Program-made: the position numbers and the translations under genes
Notes under the pieces: generated by a model
Told to the model about the DNA's origin: nothing
Databases searched by the model: none
Seen by the model: the letters and a program-made list of their open reading frames with translations, nothing else
Part shown: positions 1-8,090 of the stretch, piece by piece
Numbering within the stretch: position 1 is the stretch's first letter
Layout: every line of letters starts with the position of its first letter
NCBI RefSeq assembly: GCF_026805325.1
Contig: NZ_JAPRAT010000005.1
Location: 19,716-83,715, forward strand
Source: Natronobacillus azotifigens
GTDB lineage: Bacteria; Bacillota; Bacilli; Bacillales; Amphibacillaceae
Direction of reading: 5' to 3'
Length of the DNA stretch: 64,000 nucleotides

Positions 1-1258
1 TTTTTGCAGGTAAACCAGTCGATTCAGTGATCCGTTTTGCGGCTCTACCTGTTGGTGCAGTTAGAACAAACGGGAACTTTGATTGGCTATCATAATCTGC
101 GAGGTTTAATGACAAATCATACAGTTCGCTATATGCACGAATAATCCCTTTAATAACCGTAGTTTTTCCTGTTCCCGGCCCTCCGGTTAAAATCATTACT
201 TTATTCGTAAGTGCTGTTTCAATTGCTAAAAATTGCTCTTTCCCATAACTAAGTACTTCTTCTTCTTCGATCTCACCAACGATTTTCATTAATTCGGCAT
301 CGACAACTTCTTCTTCAAATGGTTGTTCAACAAGTCGTTTTATCTGCGTGCAAAAACCACTCTCCGCATAATAACTAGTTGGTAAATAAACACGATCTTC
401 ATCAATAATCACTTGTTTTCTTTTATGTAGTGTAGCTAACTCTGTATTTAACTGTTCAGGGGAAATTTGATGTCGTGCCGCTTTCAATAACACATTCGTC
501 TTCTCAATCACCATGGGTAGCGGTAAATAAACATGTCCATCCTGCATCGATTCTTGTAAACTAAACAAGCAACCTGCTTGTAATCTTGTTGGATGACCCA
601 TAGACAAACCATGTTGAATGGCAATTTCATCCGCACTATAAAATCCAAAACCTTCAATATCAAAAACAAATTGATAAGGATTGGTTTGTAGTGTCTCAAT
701 CGCATTCTCCTGATAGTTTTGATAGATTTTCTGAATCATTTTTAATCCAATACCATACTTTGAAAGGTGAATAACTACATTGTCAAACCCTTGATGCTCT
801 TGTAATTTCTCAACAAAATTATTTTTTCTTTCTTTATTTAACCCTTGAATTCCATCGAGTACAGAAGCATCATTTAAAATTTTTGAAACAGCCGTTTCCC
901 CTAATTTATCTACAATTCTCTCTGCCGTTTTCTTCCCGACTCCATGAAACAAATCACTCGATAAGTATGCGACTAAGCCTTCTTTTGTATCTGGTAAATA
1001 GCGTTGATAACGACTTACTTGATATTGAAGCCCGAATTTTTTATGTTGCAGAAATTCCCCGTGAAAAACATACACCTCTCCAGAAAGTAGTTCACTAAAA
1101 TATCCTTTAACAACAAGTTCCGATTCAGAATAATCTTCCGTTGTTTCAAGTACTTTTATTTTGGCAATGGAGAAATGTTCCGCCTGATTGGAATAAATCA
1201 TATGGATTAATTCACCTTTTATATAATTTTCATCCTGATTCGTCAAACTTTCATCCAT
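1..1258 (-). CDS. recD2: RecD2-type ATP-dependent DNA helicase, N-terminal part (cut by window edge)
   Basis: Open reading frame of about 419 codons running off the left edge, so the C-terminal helicase half is missing. RecD2 is a 5'-3' superfamily 1B DNA helicase of Firmicutes that works in DNA repair without RecBC. Visible are a helix-hairpin-helix-like segment with HGVGKKTAERIV near residue 105 and the Walker A motif GGPGTGKTT near residue 354, typical of the family, whose members are about 750-800 residues. The ATG at 1258 is chosen because it is the first in-frame start; a nearby second ATG is out of frame. It lies 15 bp downstream of the TPR gene in the same direction, as yrrB-yrrC do in B. 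subtilis. Function is assigned from family motifs and gene order. Confidence 0.93.
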   Translation of the reverse strand, partial: MDESLTNQDENYIKGELIHMIYSNQAEHFSIAKIKVLETTEDYSESELVVKGYFSELLSGEVYVFHGEFLQHKKFGLQYQVSRYQRYLPDTKEGLVAYLSSDLFHGVGKKTAERIVDKLGETAVSKILNDASVLDGIQGLNKERKNNFVEKLQEHQGFDNVVIHLSKYGIGLKMIQKIYQNYQENAIETLQTNPYQFVFDIEGFGFYSADEIAIQHGLSMGHPTRLQAGCLFSLQESMQDGHVYLPLPMVIEKTNVLLKAARHQISPEQLNTELATLHKRKQVIIDEDRVYLPTSYYAESGFCTQIKRLVEQPFEEEVVDAELMKIVGEIEEEEVLSYGKEQFLAIETALTNKVMILTGGPGTGKTTVIKGIIRAYSELYDLSLNLADYDSQSKFPFVLTAPTGRAAKRITESTGLPAK

Positions 1259-1273
1259 TGCTAGTAAACCCCT

Positions 1274-1942
1274 TTACTCTTTCGATTGATCAATCAGCGC
1301 TTCCACCTGTTCCCGTGTATGTAATGCGAGTGTATGATCTGGTTGAATTTGTATTGTCTGATTAAGATAGCGAAGTGCTTCTTCGGTTTGCTCCGAAAAT
1401 AACAACGCGATAGCTAAATTATAACATGCATCACTATGTTTCGGGTTAAGTTCAAGTACTTGTTTAAATACCTCTATTGCTTCAGCTAATTGTTCTGCTT
1501 GGCCAAGCGCTAACGCATACGGAAACAATATTTCCCCGTTATTAGGATCCAGTTCTATTGCACGTTGAAAATAAGGTAATGCTAAATCATCCAACTGTTG
1601 GTTTTGTAAACTTAACCCAAGCATGAAAAATACATCTTTTTCTTCTAGACCCGAATCCAATGCTTTTTGATACATGTTTTGTGCATCCTTGTACTTTTCT
1701 TGTTCAAATAAGATGTTTGCTAATCCATAATAAGCTGTTTCTGCATGTTCATCAATTGAAATTGCTTTTTTAAAAAAACCTTCCGCTCGCTCATCATCAC
1801 CTAAATGTGCCAATAAATTTCCGAAATTAATATATCCATCTGGGTTATAGGGTTCTTTTTCAATCACTTGCTGGAAACTAAGCGCCGCTTCTTCATAATG
1901 TTCTTGTTCCATTTGTTGTATCCCTTTTGTTAATTCATCCAT
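1274..1942 (-). CDS. yrrB: Tetratricopeptide repeat protein (YrrB-like)
   Basis: About 222 residues made almost wholly of 34-residue TPR units, for example A-Y-Y-G-L-A-N and Y-N-P-D-G-Y-I-N-F-G-N patterns ending in P-x-x blocks. TPR arrays are protein-interaction scaffolds; no catalytic domain is visible, so the partner is unknown. An upstream in-frame ATG at 1951 is unlikely to be the start because it abuts the ribosome-binding site AAGGAAAGG, which is spaced 9 nt from the ATG at 1942. It sits between mnmA and recD2, the same place as yrrB in B. subtilis. Cytoplasmic: no signal or membrane segment. Confidence 0.88.
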   Translation of the reverse strand: MDELTKGIQQMEQEHYEEAALSFQQVIEKEPYNPDGYINFGNLLAHLGDDERAEGFFKKAISIDEHAETAYYGLANILFEQEKYKDAQNMYQKALDSGLEEKDVFFMLGLSLQNQQLDDLALPYFQRAIELDPNNGEILFPYALALGQAEQLAEAIEVFKQVLELNPKHSDACYNLAIALLFSEQTEEALRYLNQTIQIQPDHTLALHTREQVEALIDQSKE

Positions 1943-1970
1943 CGATAGCATCCTTTCCTTAAGGCATGAA

Positions 1971-2007
1971 AATACAGAACTGTTATGTACTACTCAGTTC
2001 TGTATCT
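1971..2007 (-). terminator. Hairpin between mnmA and the TPR gene
   Basis: An 11-bp perfect inverted repeat, ATACAGAACTG and its complement, with a loop of about 13 nt lies just after the mnmA stop. The following T run on the minus strand is short, so it may be a weak terminator or an RNA-processing or stability element rather than a full stop. Confidence 0.5.
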
Positions 2008-2010
2008 TCT

Positions 2011-3168
<1,158 letters not shown>

Positions 3169-4314
3169 TTATTTACTGACCAATCGCTGAAGAACTTCGA
3201 TGACGCGCTCAGCAGCTATTTCTATTTGCTCTGTTGTATTTGCCAGCCCAAAACTAAAACGAATCGAATTCATTGCACGTAAATCGTCTGAACCATACAT
3301 AGCAGTCAACACATGGGATGGCTCAACAGAACCCGCAGTACACGCACTACCACTAGAAGCGGCAATACCTGCTAAGTCTAGATTCATAAGTAAAGATTCT
3401 ACATTCGCACCAGGGAAACTAATATTTACAATCGTTGGTACCATATCTTCTAATTCCCCATTTATCGAGAAGTCGATCTCTGCATCCTTTAATCGCTGAA
3501 CAAAATCTGTTTGATATTTTCGATATTTCTCTGTCCGAACCAATTGGTCTTCAAACGCTAGCTCCATTGCTCTGTGAAAACCTACAATGGCCGCAACGTT
3601 TTCCGTACCTGGTCTTCTTGTTCTTTCTTGTGTACCACCGTATTGAATCGGATGAAGTCTTACGTTACTTTTCGCATATAAAAAACCAACACCTTTAGGA
3701 CCATTAATTTTGTGCCCTGAAACCGTTAATAGATCAACACCTAATTGTTGAACATTGATATCCAGTAGACTATATGCTTGTACCGCATCCGTGTGAAAAT
3801 AAGCTTGGTGTTCTTTCAAACGTTGCCCTACCTGTTCAATCGGTTGAATGATCCCTACCTCATTATTAACCATCATCATAGAGACTAGAATGGTGTCTTC
3901 ACGTAACGCTTCATCAAAATCTGTTAGAGAGATTCTACCCGTTTCATTAACTGGGAGGTATGTGACTTCAAATCCCTGTTCCTCCAAATAATTAGCAGCA
4001 TGAAGAGTAGCATGATGTTCCATTTCCGTTGTGATAATATGCTTTCCTTTTTCTTGGTTGGCATAAGCCGTCCCAATCACTGCTAAGTTATCGGCTTCTG
4101 TTCCACCACTTGTAAAAATAATTTCTTTTTCATCTGCATGGATTGTTTGTGCAGTAAACCTTCTAGCCTGATCTAGTAACGCTCGAGCTCTACGACCAAA
4201 TTGATGAATACTCGATGAATTACCAAAGGTCTCGTTCATCACTTCTACCATTGCTGTTACTACGTCTGGGTGCATGGGTGTCGTTGCCGCATGATCCAAG
4301 TAGATCGCATCCAT
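3169..4314 (-). CDS. iscS: Cysteine desulfurase (IscS/NifS family, YrvO-like)
   Basis: A PLP-dependent enzyme of 381 residues that takes sulfur from cysteine as a persulfide. The PLP lysine is K202 in SGHKINGPKG, and the persulfide cysteine is C325 in SSGSACTAGS. The N-terminal motif YLDHAATTP is typical of the class V fold. It lies directly upstream of mnmA and downstream of cymR in the same orientation, as in B. subtilis, so its main client is probably MnmA. A second desulfurase (nifS, 51290) in the window is tied to NAD synthesis. The two are distinct paralogues, not a recent duplication, since their sequences differ widely. Confidence 0.95.
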   Translation of the reverse strand: MDAIYLDHAATTPMHPDVVTAMVEVMNETFGNSSSIHQFGRRARALLDQARRFTAQTIHADEKEIIFTSGGTEADNLAVIGTAYANQEKGKHIITTEMEHHATLHAANYLEEQGFEVTYLPVNETGRISLTDFDEALREDTILVSMMMVNNEVGIIQPIEQVGQRLKEHQAYFHTDAVQAYSLLDINVQQLGVDLLTVSGHKINGPKGVGFLYAKSNVRLHPIQYGGTQERTRRPGTENVAAIVGFHRAMELAFEDQLVRTEKYRKYQTDFVQRLKDAEIDFSINGELEDMVPTIVNISFPGANVESLLMNLDLAGIAASSGSACTAGSVEPSHVLTAMYGSDDLRAMNSIRFSFGLANTTEQIEIAAERVIEVLQRLVSK

Positions 4315-4338
4315 AGATCCTTCGCCTTCTTTCTCTGA

Positions 4339-4761
4339 TTATATATAAAACATATAAGGTTCATTATTATCATCGTCATGATCGTAAGTAGAGAGATCAT
4401 CCAATGTTGTCGTATCTAGTACATTCTTCACTGCATCCCGAATTTGAATCCATAACGCTTGTTTCGCTGGCTCTTCATCTTCAATTCCTTCAACAGGTGT
4501 AATCGGCCCTTCTAAGACACGAATGATATCACCAGCAGTAATTTCCTTCGCATCTTTTGCTAGCATATAGCCACCATAAGCCCCGCGTACACTTTTCACT
4601 AAACCTGCATTTCGTAATGGGGGAACCAATTGTTCTAAATAATGCTCAGAAAGATCATTCTCTTGAGCAATTGTTTTTAATGAAACAGGTCCTTCACCTG
4701 TACGTTTAGCTAGTTCAATCATAATAGTTAAACCATAACGTCCTTTAGTTGAGATTTTCAT
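4339..4761 (-). CDS. cymR: Rrf2-family cysteine metabolism repressor CymR
   Basis: A 140-residue Rrf2-type transcription factor. The N-terminal MKISTKGRYGL and the winged-helix stretch SLKTIAQENDLSEHYLEQL are characteristic. In B. subtilis CymR represses cysteine uptake and synthesis genes together with CysK as co-repressor. The family's three-cysteine Fe-S cluster motif is absent, as expected for CymR rather than IscR. Next to iscS and mnmA, the location agrees with B. subtilis cymR (yrzC). The C-terminus is acidic and ends in NNEPYMFYI. A palindrome in the leader (4791-4807) may be its own operator. Confidence 0.92.
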   Translation of the reverse strand: MKISTKGRYGLTIMIELAKRTGEGPVSLKTIAQENDLSEHYLEQLVPPLRNAGLVKSVRGAYGGYMLAKDAKEITAGDIIRVLEGPITPVEGIEDEEPAKQALWIQIRDAVKNVLDTTTLDDLSTYDHDDDNNEPYMFYI

Positions 4762-4790
4762 TACCTAACACTCCCTTATGCATAAGACCG

Positions 4791-4807
4791 AATCGGGTAT
4801 ACCGATT
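4791..4807. promoter_or_regulatory. Candidate operator in the cymR leader
   Basis: A near-perfect 17-bp palindrome, AATCGG...CCGATT around GTATAC, lies 30 bp upstream of the cymR start and downstream of its predicted -10. Rrf2 regulators bind as dimers to palindromes and are often autoregulated, so an autorepression site is plausible. It does not closely match the CymR consensus I remember, so the assignment is an inference. Confidence 0.35.
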
Positions 4808-4832
4808 ACTTTTTCAATCATTATTTTTCATT

Positions 4833-4861
4833 ATTATAGCATGAATAAGTTACTACTTGTA
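4833..4861 (-). promoter_or_regulatory. Putative sigma-A promoter of cymR-iscS-mnmA
   Basis: On the minus strand a perfect -10 TATAAT lies at 4838-4833, with a weak -35 (TACAAG) 17 bp upstream. Transcription would begin about 70-80 nt before the cymR start codon, leaving room for the palindrome at 4791-4807. Confidence 0.5.
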
Positions 4862-4909
4862 TTTTTATCTGAGTTACGTGCAAAACGGCAACCTTCAAAG
4901 AAGGATAAA

Positions 4910-5027
4910 GTGAAACTTCAATCAGTGGGGGTTTTTAGGTATTCCCAGACTGATTGTTAGTCCTGAAGCACTTTGTTGGTTTCTCGGTGTTTAAAACTGA
5001 GCGTCTTTGCGGACAATTGTACCGGGG
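4910..5027 (+). repeat. R1 repeat copy A (degenerate)
   Basis: Begins GTGAAACTTCAATCAG directly after ATAAA, as the other R1 copies do, and keeps the left hairpin (GTGGGGG...CCC). It then jumps over the middle of the element to a worn right end, TTGCGGACAATTGTACCGGGG, instead of TTACGGACGGTTGCTCCGGG. The right ATAAA flank is lost (ATATCGATAAG). It is an old, internally deleted copy. Confidence 0.75.
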
Positions 5028-5238
5028 ATATCGATAAGCTTAATAAACAAGTGAAGGATGAGGCACTTTTTAACAAAGACACTTTTACTATCGCTTTTTT
5101 TAATCAAAAAACGAACCAACGTTCGACTAAATTGTCTGTTTTTGATATAATTAAAGTAGTTAATAGGAAGAAACAACCGTAAAATGACACACAAATTCTG
5201 AATCTATCTCAACAATATATCTTCTAGTTTTATATAAA

Positions 5239-5350
5239 GTGAAACTTCAATCAGTGGGGGTTTTTAGCTATTCCCCCATTGATTGTTAGCCCTAAAGAAT
5301 GACCTAAAGGCCCTTGAACCATTCGGGGTACTAGCGTCCGTTACTCCGGG
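5239..5350 (+). repeat. R1 repeat copy B (short form)
   Basis: Flanked by ATAAA at 5234-5238 and 5351-5355. The left hairpin is present, and the middle block ending in GCGTCCGTTACTCC is joined directly to GGGATAAA. The right-hand hairpin is missing, consistent with recombination between the short direct repeats GTTACTCC and GTTGCTCC found in full copies. Length is 112 bp against about 170 for full copies. Confidence 0.85.
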
Positions 5351-5407
5351 ATAAAAAAAGGAACGTTACATGTTCATTACTGATTCATTCCAAAAAACTA
5401 GTACTTT

Positions 5408-5458
5408 ATCGTCAAATGTAGATAATTTTATCGATTTGATAACGAATCGTCAAGTGTA
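5408..5458. promoter_or_regulatory. Direct repeats and palindrome upstream of rarA
   Basis: Two direct repeats ATCGTCAARTGTA start 38 bp apart (5408 and 5446), with an inverted repeat TTATCGATTTGATAA between them, 36 bp before the rarA start. The spacing and symmetry suggest a protein-binding site, but no known regulator is recognised. Confidence 0.3.
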
Positions 5459-5493
5459 AAATACTACTTCCATCATTAAAGGAGTTTATTTCA

Positions 5494-6756
5494 ATGGTAC
5501 ATAAACCACTCGCATTTCGCATGCGGCCAAAACACATTAAAGACATTATTGGTCAAACACACTTGGTTGGAGAAGGTAACATGTTGCATCGGATGATTGT
5601 TGCTGAAAGGCTATCTTCTATGATTCTTTTTGGTCCTCCAGGAACAGGAAAAACCTCCATGGCAATCGCCTTAGCTAATAGCTTAAACTTACGATATAAA
5701 ATACTAAATGCCGTCATTGATAAGAAAAAAGACATGGAAATTGCAGTAGAAGAAGCAAAAATGTCTGGCACACTCGTATTAATATTAGATGAAGTTCATC
5801 GATTAGATAAAGCGAAACAGGATTTTCTCTTGCCTCATGTAGAAAGTAATTTAATCACGTTAATTGGTTGTACAACAAGCAATCCTTATCATGCGATTAA
5901 TCCAGCCATTCGTAGTCGTGTTCATTTATTTGAACTTCACAGCTTAACTCCTGACGATATCAAAATTGCCATTAATCGAGCAATTTCAGATGAATTGGAT
6001 GGACTTGGTCAAACACCGATCCTTATCTCTGAAGATGCGCTGGAACATTTTGCTCAATCTGCCAATGGCGATCTTCGCTCAGCATTAAACGGACTAGAAT
6101 TAGCTGCATATTCAACGAAAAAAAATACCCGCCAACAAATCGAAATCGATCTATCTGTTGCTGAAGCCTGTATGCAAAAAAAGAGTTTTTCACATGATAA
6201 AAATGGCGATGCACATTATGATGTGTTGTCCGCTTTTCAAAAATCTATTCGTGGAAGTGATGTGAATGCTGCACTTCATTATTTGGGAAGATTGATCGAA
6301 GCTGGAGATTTAGAAAGCATTGCAAGACGAATGATTGTCATTGCCTATGAAGATATTGGACTTGCGAATCCCCACGCTGGCCCTCGAGCATTGCACGCAG
6401 TAGAAGCTGCCGAAAGAGTGGGTTTTCCTGAAGCACGTATTCCCTTATCTGTAGCCGTTGTAGAATTAGCATTATCACCCAAATCAAATACGGCGTATTC
6501 TGCGTTGGATCAAGCGCTCACTGATATTCGAACTGGTAACATTGGGGATATTCCTCTTCACTTAAAAGATGCACATTATCAAGGAGCAAGTAAACTTGGT
6601 CGGGGTGTTGATTACAAATATCCGCACAATTATGCTGGTGGATGGGTAGAACAACAATATCTACCGGACAAATTAAAGGATAAAAAGTACTATCAACCCA
6701 AAGAGACGAGTAAGTTTGAACGCACGTTAAAACAAATCTATGATAAACTTAACTAA
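5494..6756 (+). CDS. rarA: Replication-associated recombination protein A (MgsA/RarA AAA+ ATPase)
   Basis: A 420-residue clamp-loader-like AAA+ ATPase acting at stalled replication forks. Walker A is GPPGTGKT near residues 47-54 and Walker B is LILDEVHR near residue 98. The C-terminal tetramerisation part carries GLANPHAGPRALHAVEAAERVG, well conserved in the family. The start follows a ribosome-binding site AAAGGAG. It is divergent from cymR, as in B. subtilis (yrvN). The yrvM (tcdA) gene expected between it and aspS is absent; rsfA and an IS element occupy that space. Confidence 0.95.
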   Translation: MVHKPLAFRMRPKHIKDIIGQTHLVGEGNMLHRMIVAERLSSMILFGPPGTGKTSMAIALANSLNLRYKILNAVIDKKKDMEIAVEEAKMSGTLVLILDEVHRLDKAKQDFLLPHVESNLITLIGCTTSNPYHAINPAIRSRVHLFELHSLTPDDIKIAINRAISDELDGLGQTPILISEDALEHFAQSANGDLRSALNGLELAAYSTKKNTRQQIEIDLSVAEACMQKKSFSHDKNGDAHYDVLSAFQKSIRGSDVNAALHYLGRLIEAGDLESIARRMIVIAYEDIGLANPHAGPRALHAVEAAERVGFPEARIPLSVAVVELALSPKSNTAYSALDQALTDIRTGNIGDIPLHLKDAHYQGASKLGRGVDYKYPHNYAGGWVEQQYLPDKLKDKKYYQPKETSKFERTLKQIYDKLN

Positions 6757-6771
6757 TTTCATAATATGTCA

Positions 6772-6802
6772 TGTATAGTTTCTTCCCTTATCGTACATAC
6801 TA
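6772..6802 (+). promoter_or_regulatory. Forespore-type (sigma-G/F) promoter of rsfA
   Basis: TGTATA at 6772-6777 and CATACTA at 6796-6802 are separated by 18 bp, a good match to the sigma-G -35 and -10 elements. It lies about 80 bp before rsfA, known in B. subtilis as a forespore-expressed regulator. A short hairpin (AGATTTGT...ACAAATCT) follows in the leader near 6827-6848. Confidence 0.6.
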
Positions 6803-6881
6803 GTAAAAACAAACGTATTACAAAGAGATTTGTTGATATACAAATCTACTAAATAAAAAAGTACGATTAGGAGTGAACAAA

Positions 6882-7565
6882 TTGGCGAAGGTCAGACAAG
6901 ATGCATGGTCACATGAAGATGATCTACTATTAGCAGAAACGGTTTTAAGACATATTAGGGAAGGAAGTACACAGCTTAACGCCTTTGAAGAGGTAGGTGA
7001 TCAATTGAATCGAACTTCGGCTGCGTGTGGGTTCCGTTGGAATGCGGAAGTAAGACAAAGTTATGAGCAAGCAATCTCGATCGCAAAACGACAAAGAAAG
7101 CAGAAAAAGCGTGCAATGGCTGCCCAAGAAAGAGAAGTTCCAAATACCAATGTCTTAACCAGTAATTCGTATCAAAAGGATACTGAGTTCGCTGCGGAGG
7201 AATTCTTCTCAACAATGAATGAACAAAAAGCACACGCAGAAGAAAAAGTAGAAGAAATAAACATAGATCAAGTAATCTCTTATTTAAAAGGATTGAAAAA
7301 AGATCTAAAATTAACAGAGCAAAAAAAACATTCTCTCACTTCTTTAGAACAAGAGCACAAACATCTAATGGAACAAAATGAACAATTAAAGAAGAATGTT
7401 AAAAAACTAGAAAACCAGTTAGAAAATGTTCAAGAAGACTATCAAACCTTCTTACAAATCATGGATAGAGCTAGAAAGATGGTTGTATTTAATGATGATG
7501 AAGAAAGCAATTCTCCTGCTTTTGTGATGGAGAAAAACGGAAATTTAGAACAAGTAGCTAGATAA
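6882..7565 (+). CDS. rsfA: RsfA-family forespore transcription factor
   Basis: About 227 residues. The N-terminal Myb/SANT-like DNA-binding domain has the RsfA signatures RQDAWSHEDDLLLAE and GTQL-like/AFEEVG, followed by NRTSAACGFRWN. A basic patch (KRQRKQKKR) and a coiled coil at about residues 140-190 follow. RsfA modulates sigma-F-dependent genes in the forespore. The start is taken at the TTG at 6882, 8 nt after AGGAG; an in-frame GTG at 6873 overlaps the ribosome site. The upstream sigma-G-like promoter supports a sporulation role. RsfA has paralogues (for example YlbO), so the exact orthologue is uncertain. Confidence 0.88.
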   Translation: MAKVRQDAWSHEDDLLLAETVLRHIREGSTQLNAFEEVGDQLNRTSAACGFRWNAEVRQSYEQAISIAKRQRKQKKRAMAAQEREVPNTNVLTSNSYQKDTEFAAEEFFSTMNEQKAHAEEKVEEINIDQVISYLKGLKKDLKLTEQKKHSLTSLEQEHKHLMEQNEQLKKNVKKLENQLENVQEDYQTFLQIMDRARKMVVFNDDEESNSPAFVMEKNGNLEQVAR

Positions 7566-7570
7566 CATAT

Positions 7571-7610
7571 AAAATAGCGTTGGTGGAAAAAAACTCACTA
7601 GCGCTATTTT
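7571..7610 (+). terminator. Terminator after rsfA
   Basis: AAAATAGCGTTGGTG pairs with CACTAGCGCTATTTT across a 10-nt loop just after the rsfA stop. The stem ends in a T run, so this is a probable rho-independent terminator. Confidence 0.7.
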
Positions 7611-7676
7611 AGATAAATGCGCATTAACGAGTCGTTTTATTGCAACCTCCTCCATCGCTACAGAAATAAAGGAGTT

Positions 7677-7737
7677 GCTCTTTCCGCAGCCAAATATTTA
7701 CGATGTGACGAGTAAATATTTCCCCACGGAAAGGGAG
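7677..7737. repeat. R3 palindromic repeat copy
   Basis: GCTCTTTCCG...AAATATTTAC and GTAAATATTT...CGGAAAGGGAGC form a long imperfect hairpin. Related arms recur at 19371-19410 (identical GGGCTCCCTTTCCGTGGG) and 31515-31560 (GCAAATATTTACGATG). The rest of the gap 7611-7883 shows no gene. Confidence 0.6.
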
Positions 7738-7883
7738 CCCATTTTCTGACTTAGCGGGCGAGAAGCACTAACTTATTACGCTGTTTGTGCACATTTGAAC
7801 ATCAAAGAAAGTAAAATTGCTCCAAACATAGAGCTAATCAAGTTTTTCCACCAAAGCCTTTTCATCGGAACTATAATATTACA

Positions 7884-8090
7884 AAAGAACAAAAGCGCAG
7901 AGCGCCGGTTAAAAAGCGTAGCAACTGGAGCGAATCAATCGAGATAAAGGAATCACGTTTTGCTTGCGAACAGATGATGACTTATCGTAGATTGCTTCGT
8001 GAAGTTACCTAGTTTTTGGCGCTCGGAGCTGGACGTGGCTATATCTGTTCCGAAAAGTTATCCACAACTAACGAATTTTTATAATTTCCT
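7884..8090 (+). repeat. R2 palindromic repeat copy 1 (split by IS4-family element)
   Basis: Starts GAACAAAAGCGCAGAGCGCC and can fold on itself: GAGCGCC pairs with GGCGCTC, CGAATCAATC with GATTGCTTCG, CGAGATAAAG with CTTATCG. It matches 22533-22915 and 56951-57160. It carries the uninterrupted sequence GAGATAAAGGAATC, the empty site for the R1 insertion seen in copy 2. Its right end is broken by the IS at 8091 and resumes after 9611 as ATTTCCTAGACA. Confidence 0.85.

Noticed and set aside
883..1365. Plus-strand ORFs of 71 and 74 codons
   Set aside because: Antisense shadows of recD2 and of the TPR gene end.
4973..5194. Small ORFs on both strands between the two R1 copies A and B
   Set aside because: No ribosome sites, partly made of R1 sequence, and mirror each other on opposite strands.
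4910..5350. R1 copies as IS200/IS605-derived elements
   Set aside because: Subterminal hairpins fit, but the clear 5-bp duplication at copy C does not; those elements make none. Kept only as an alternative.
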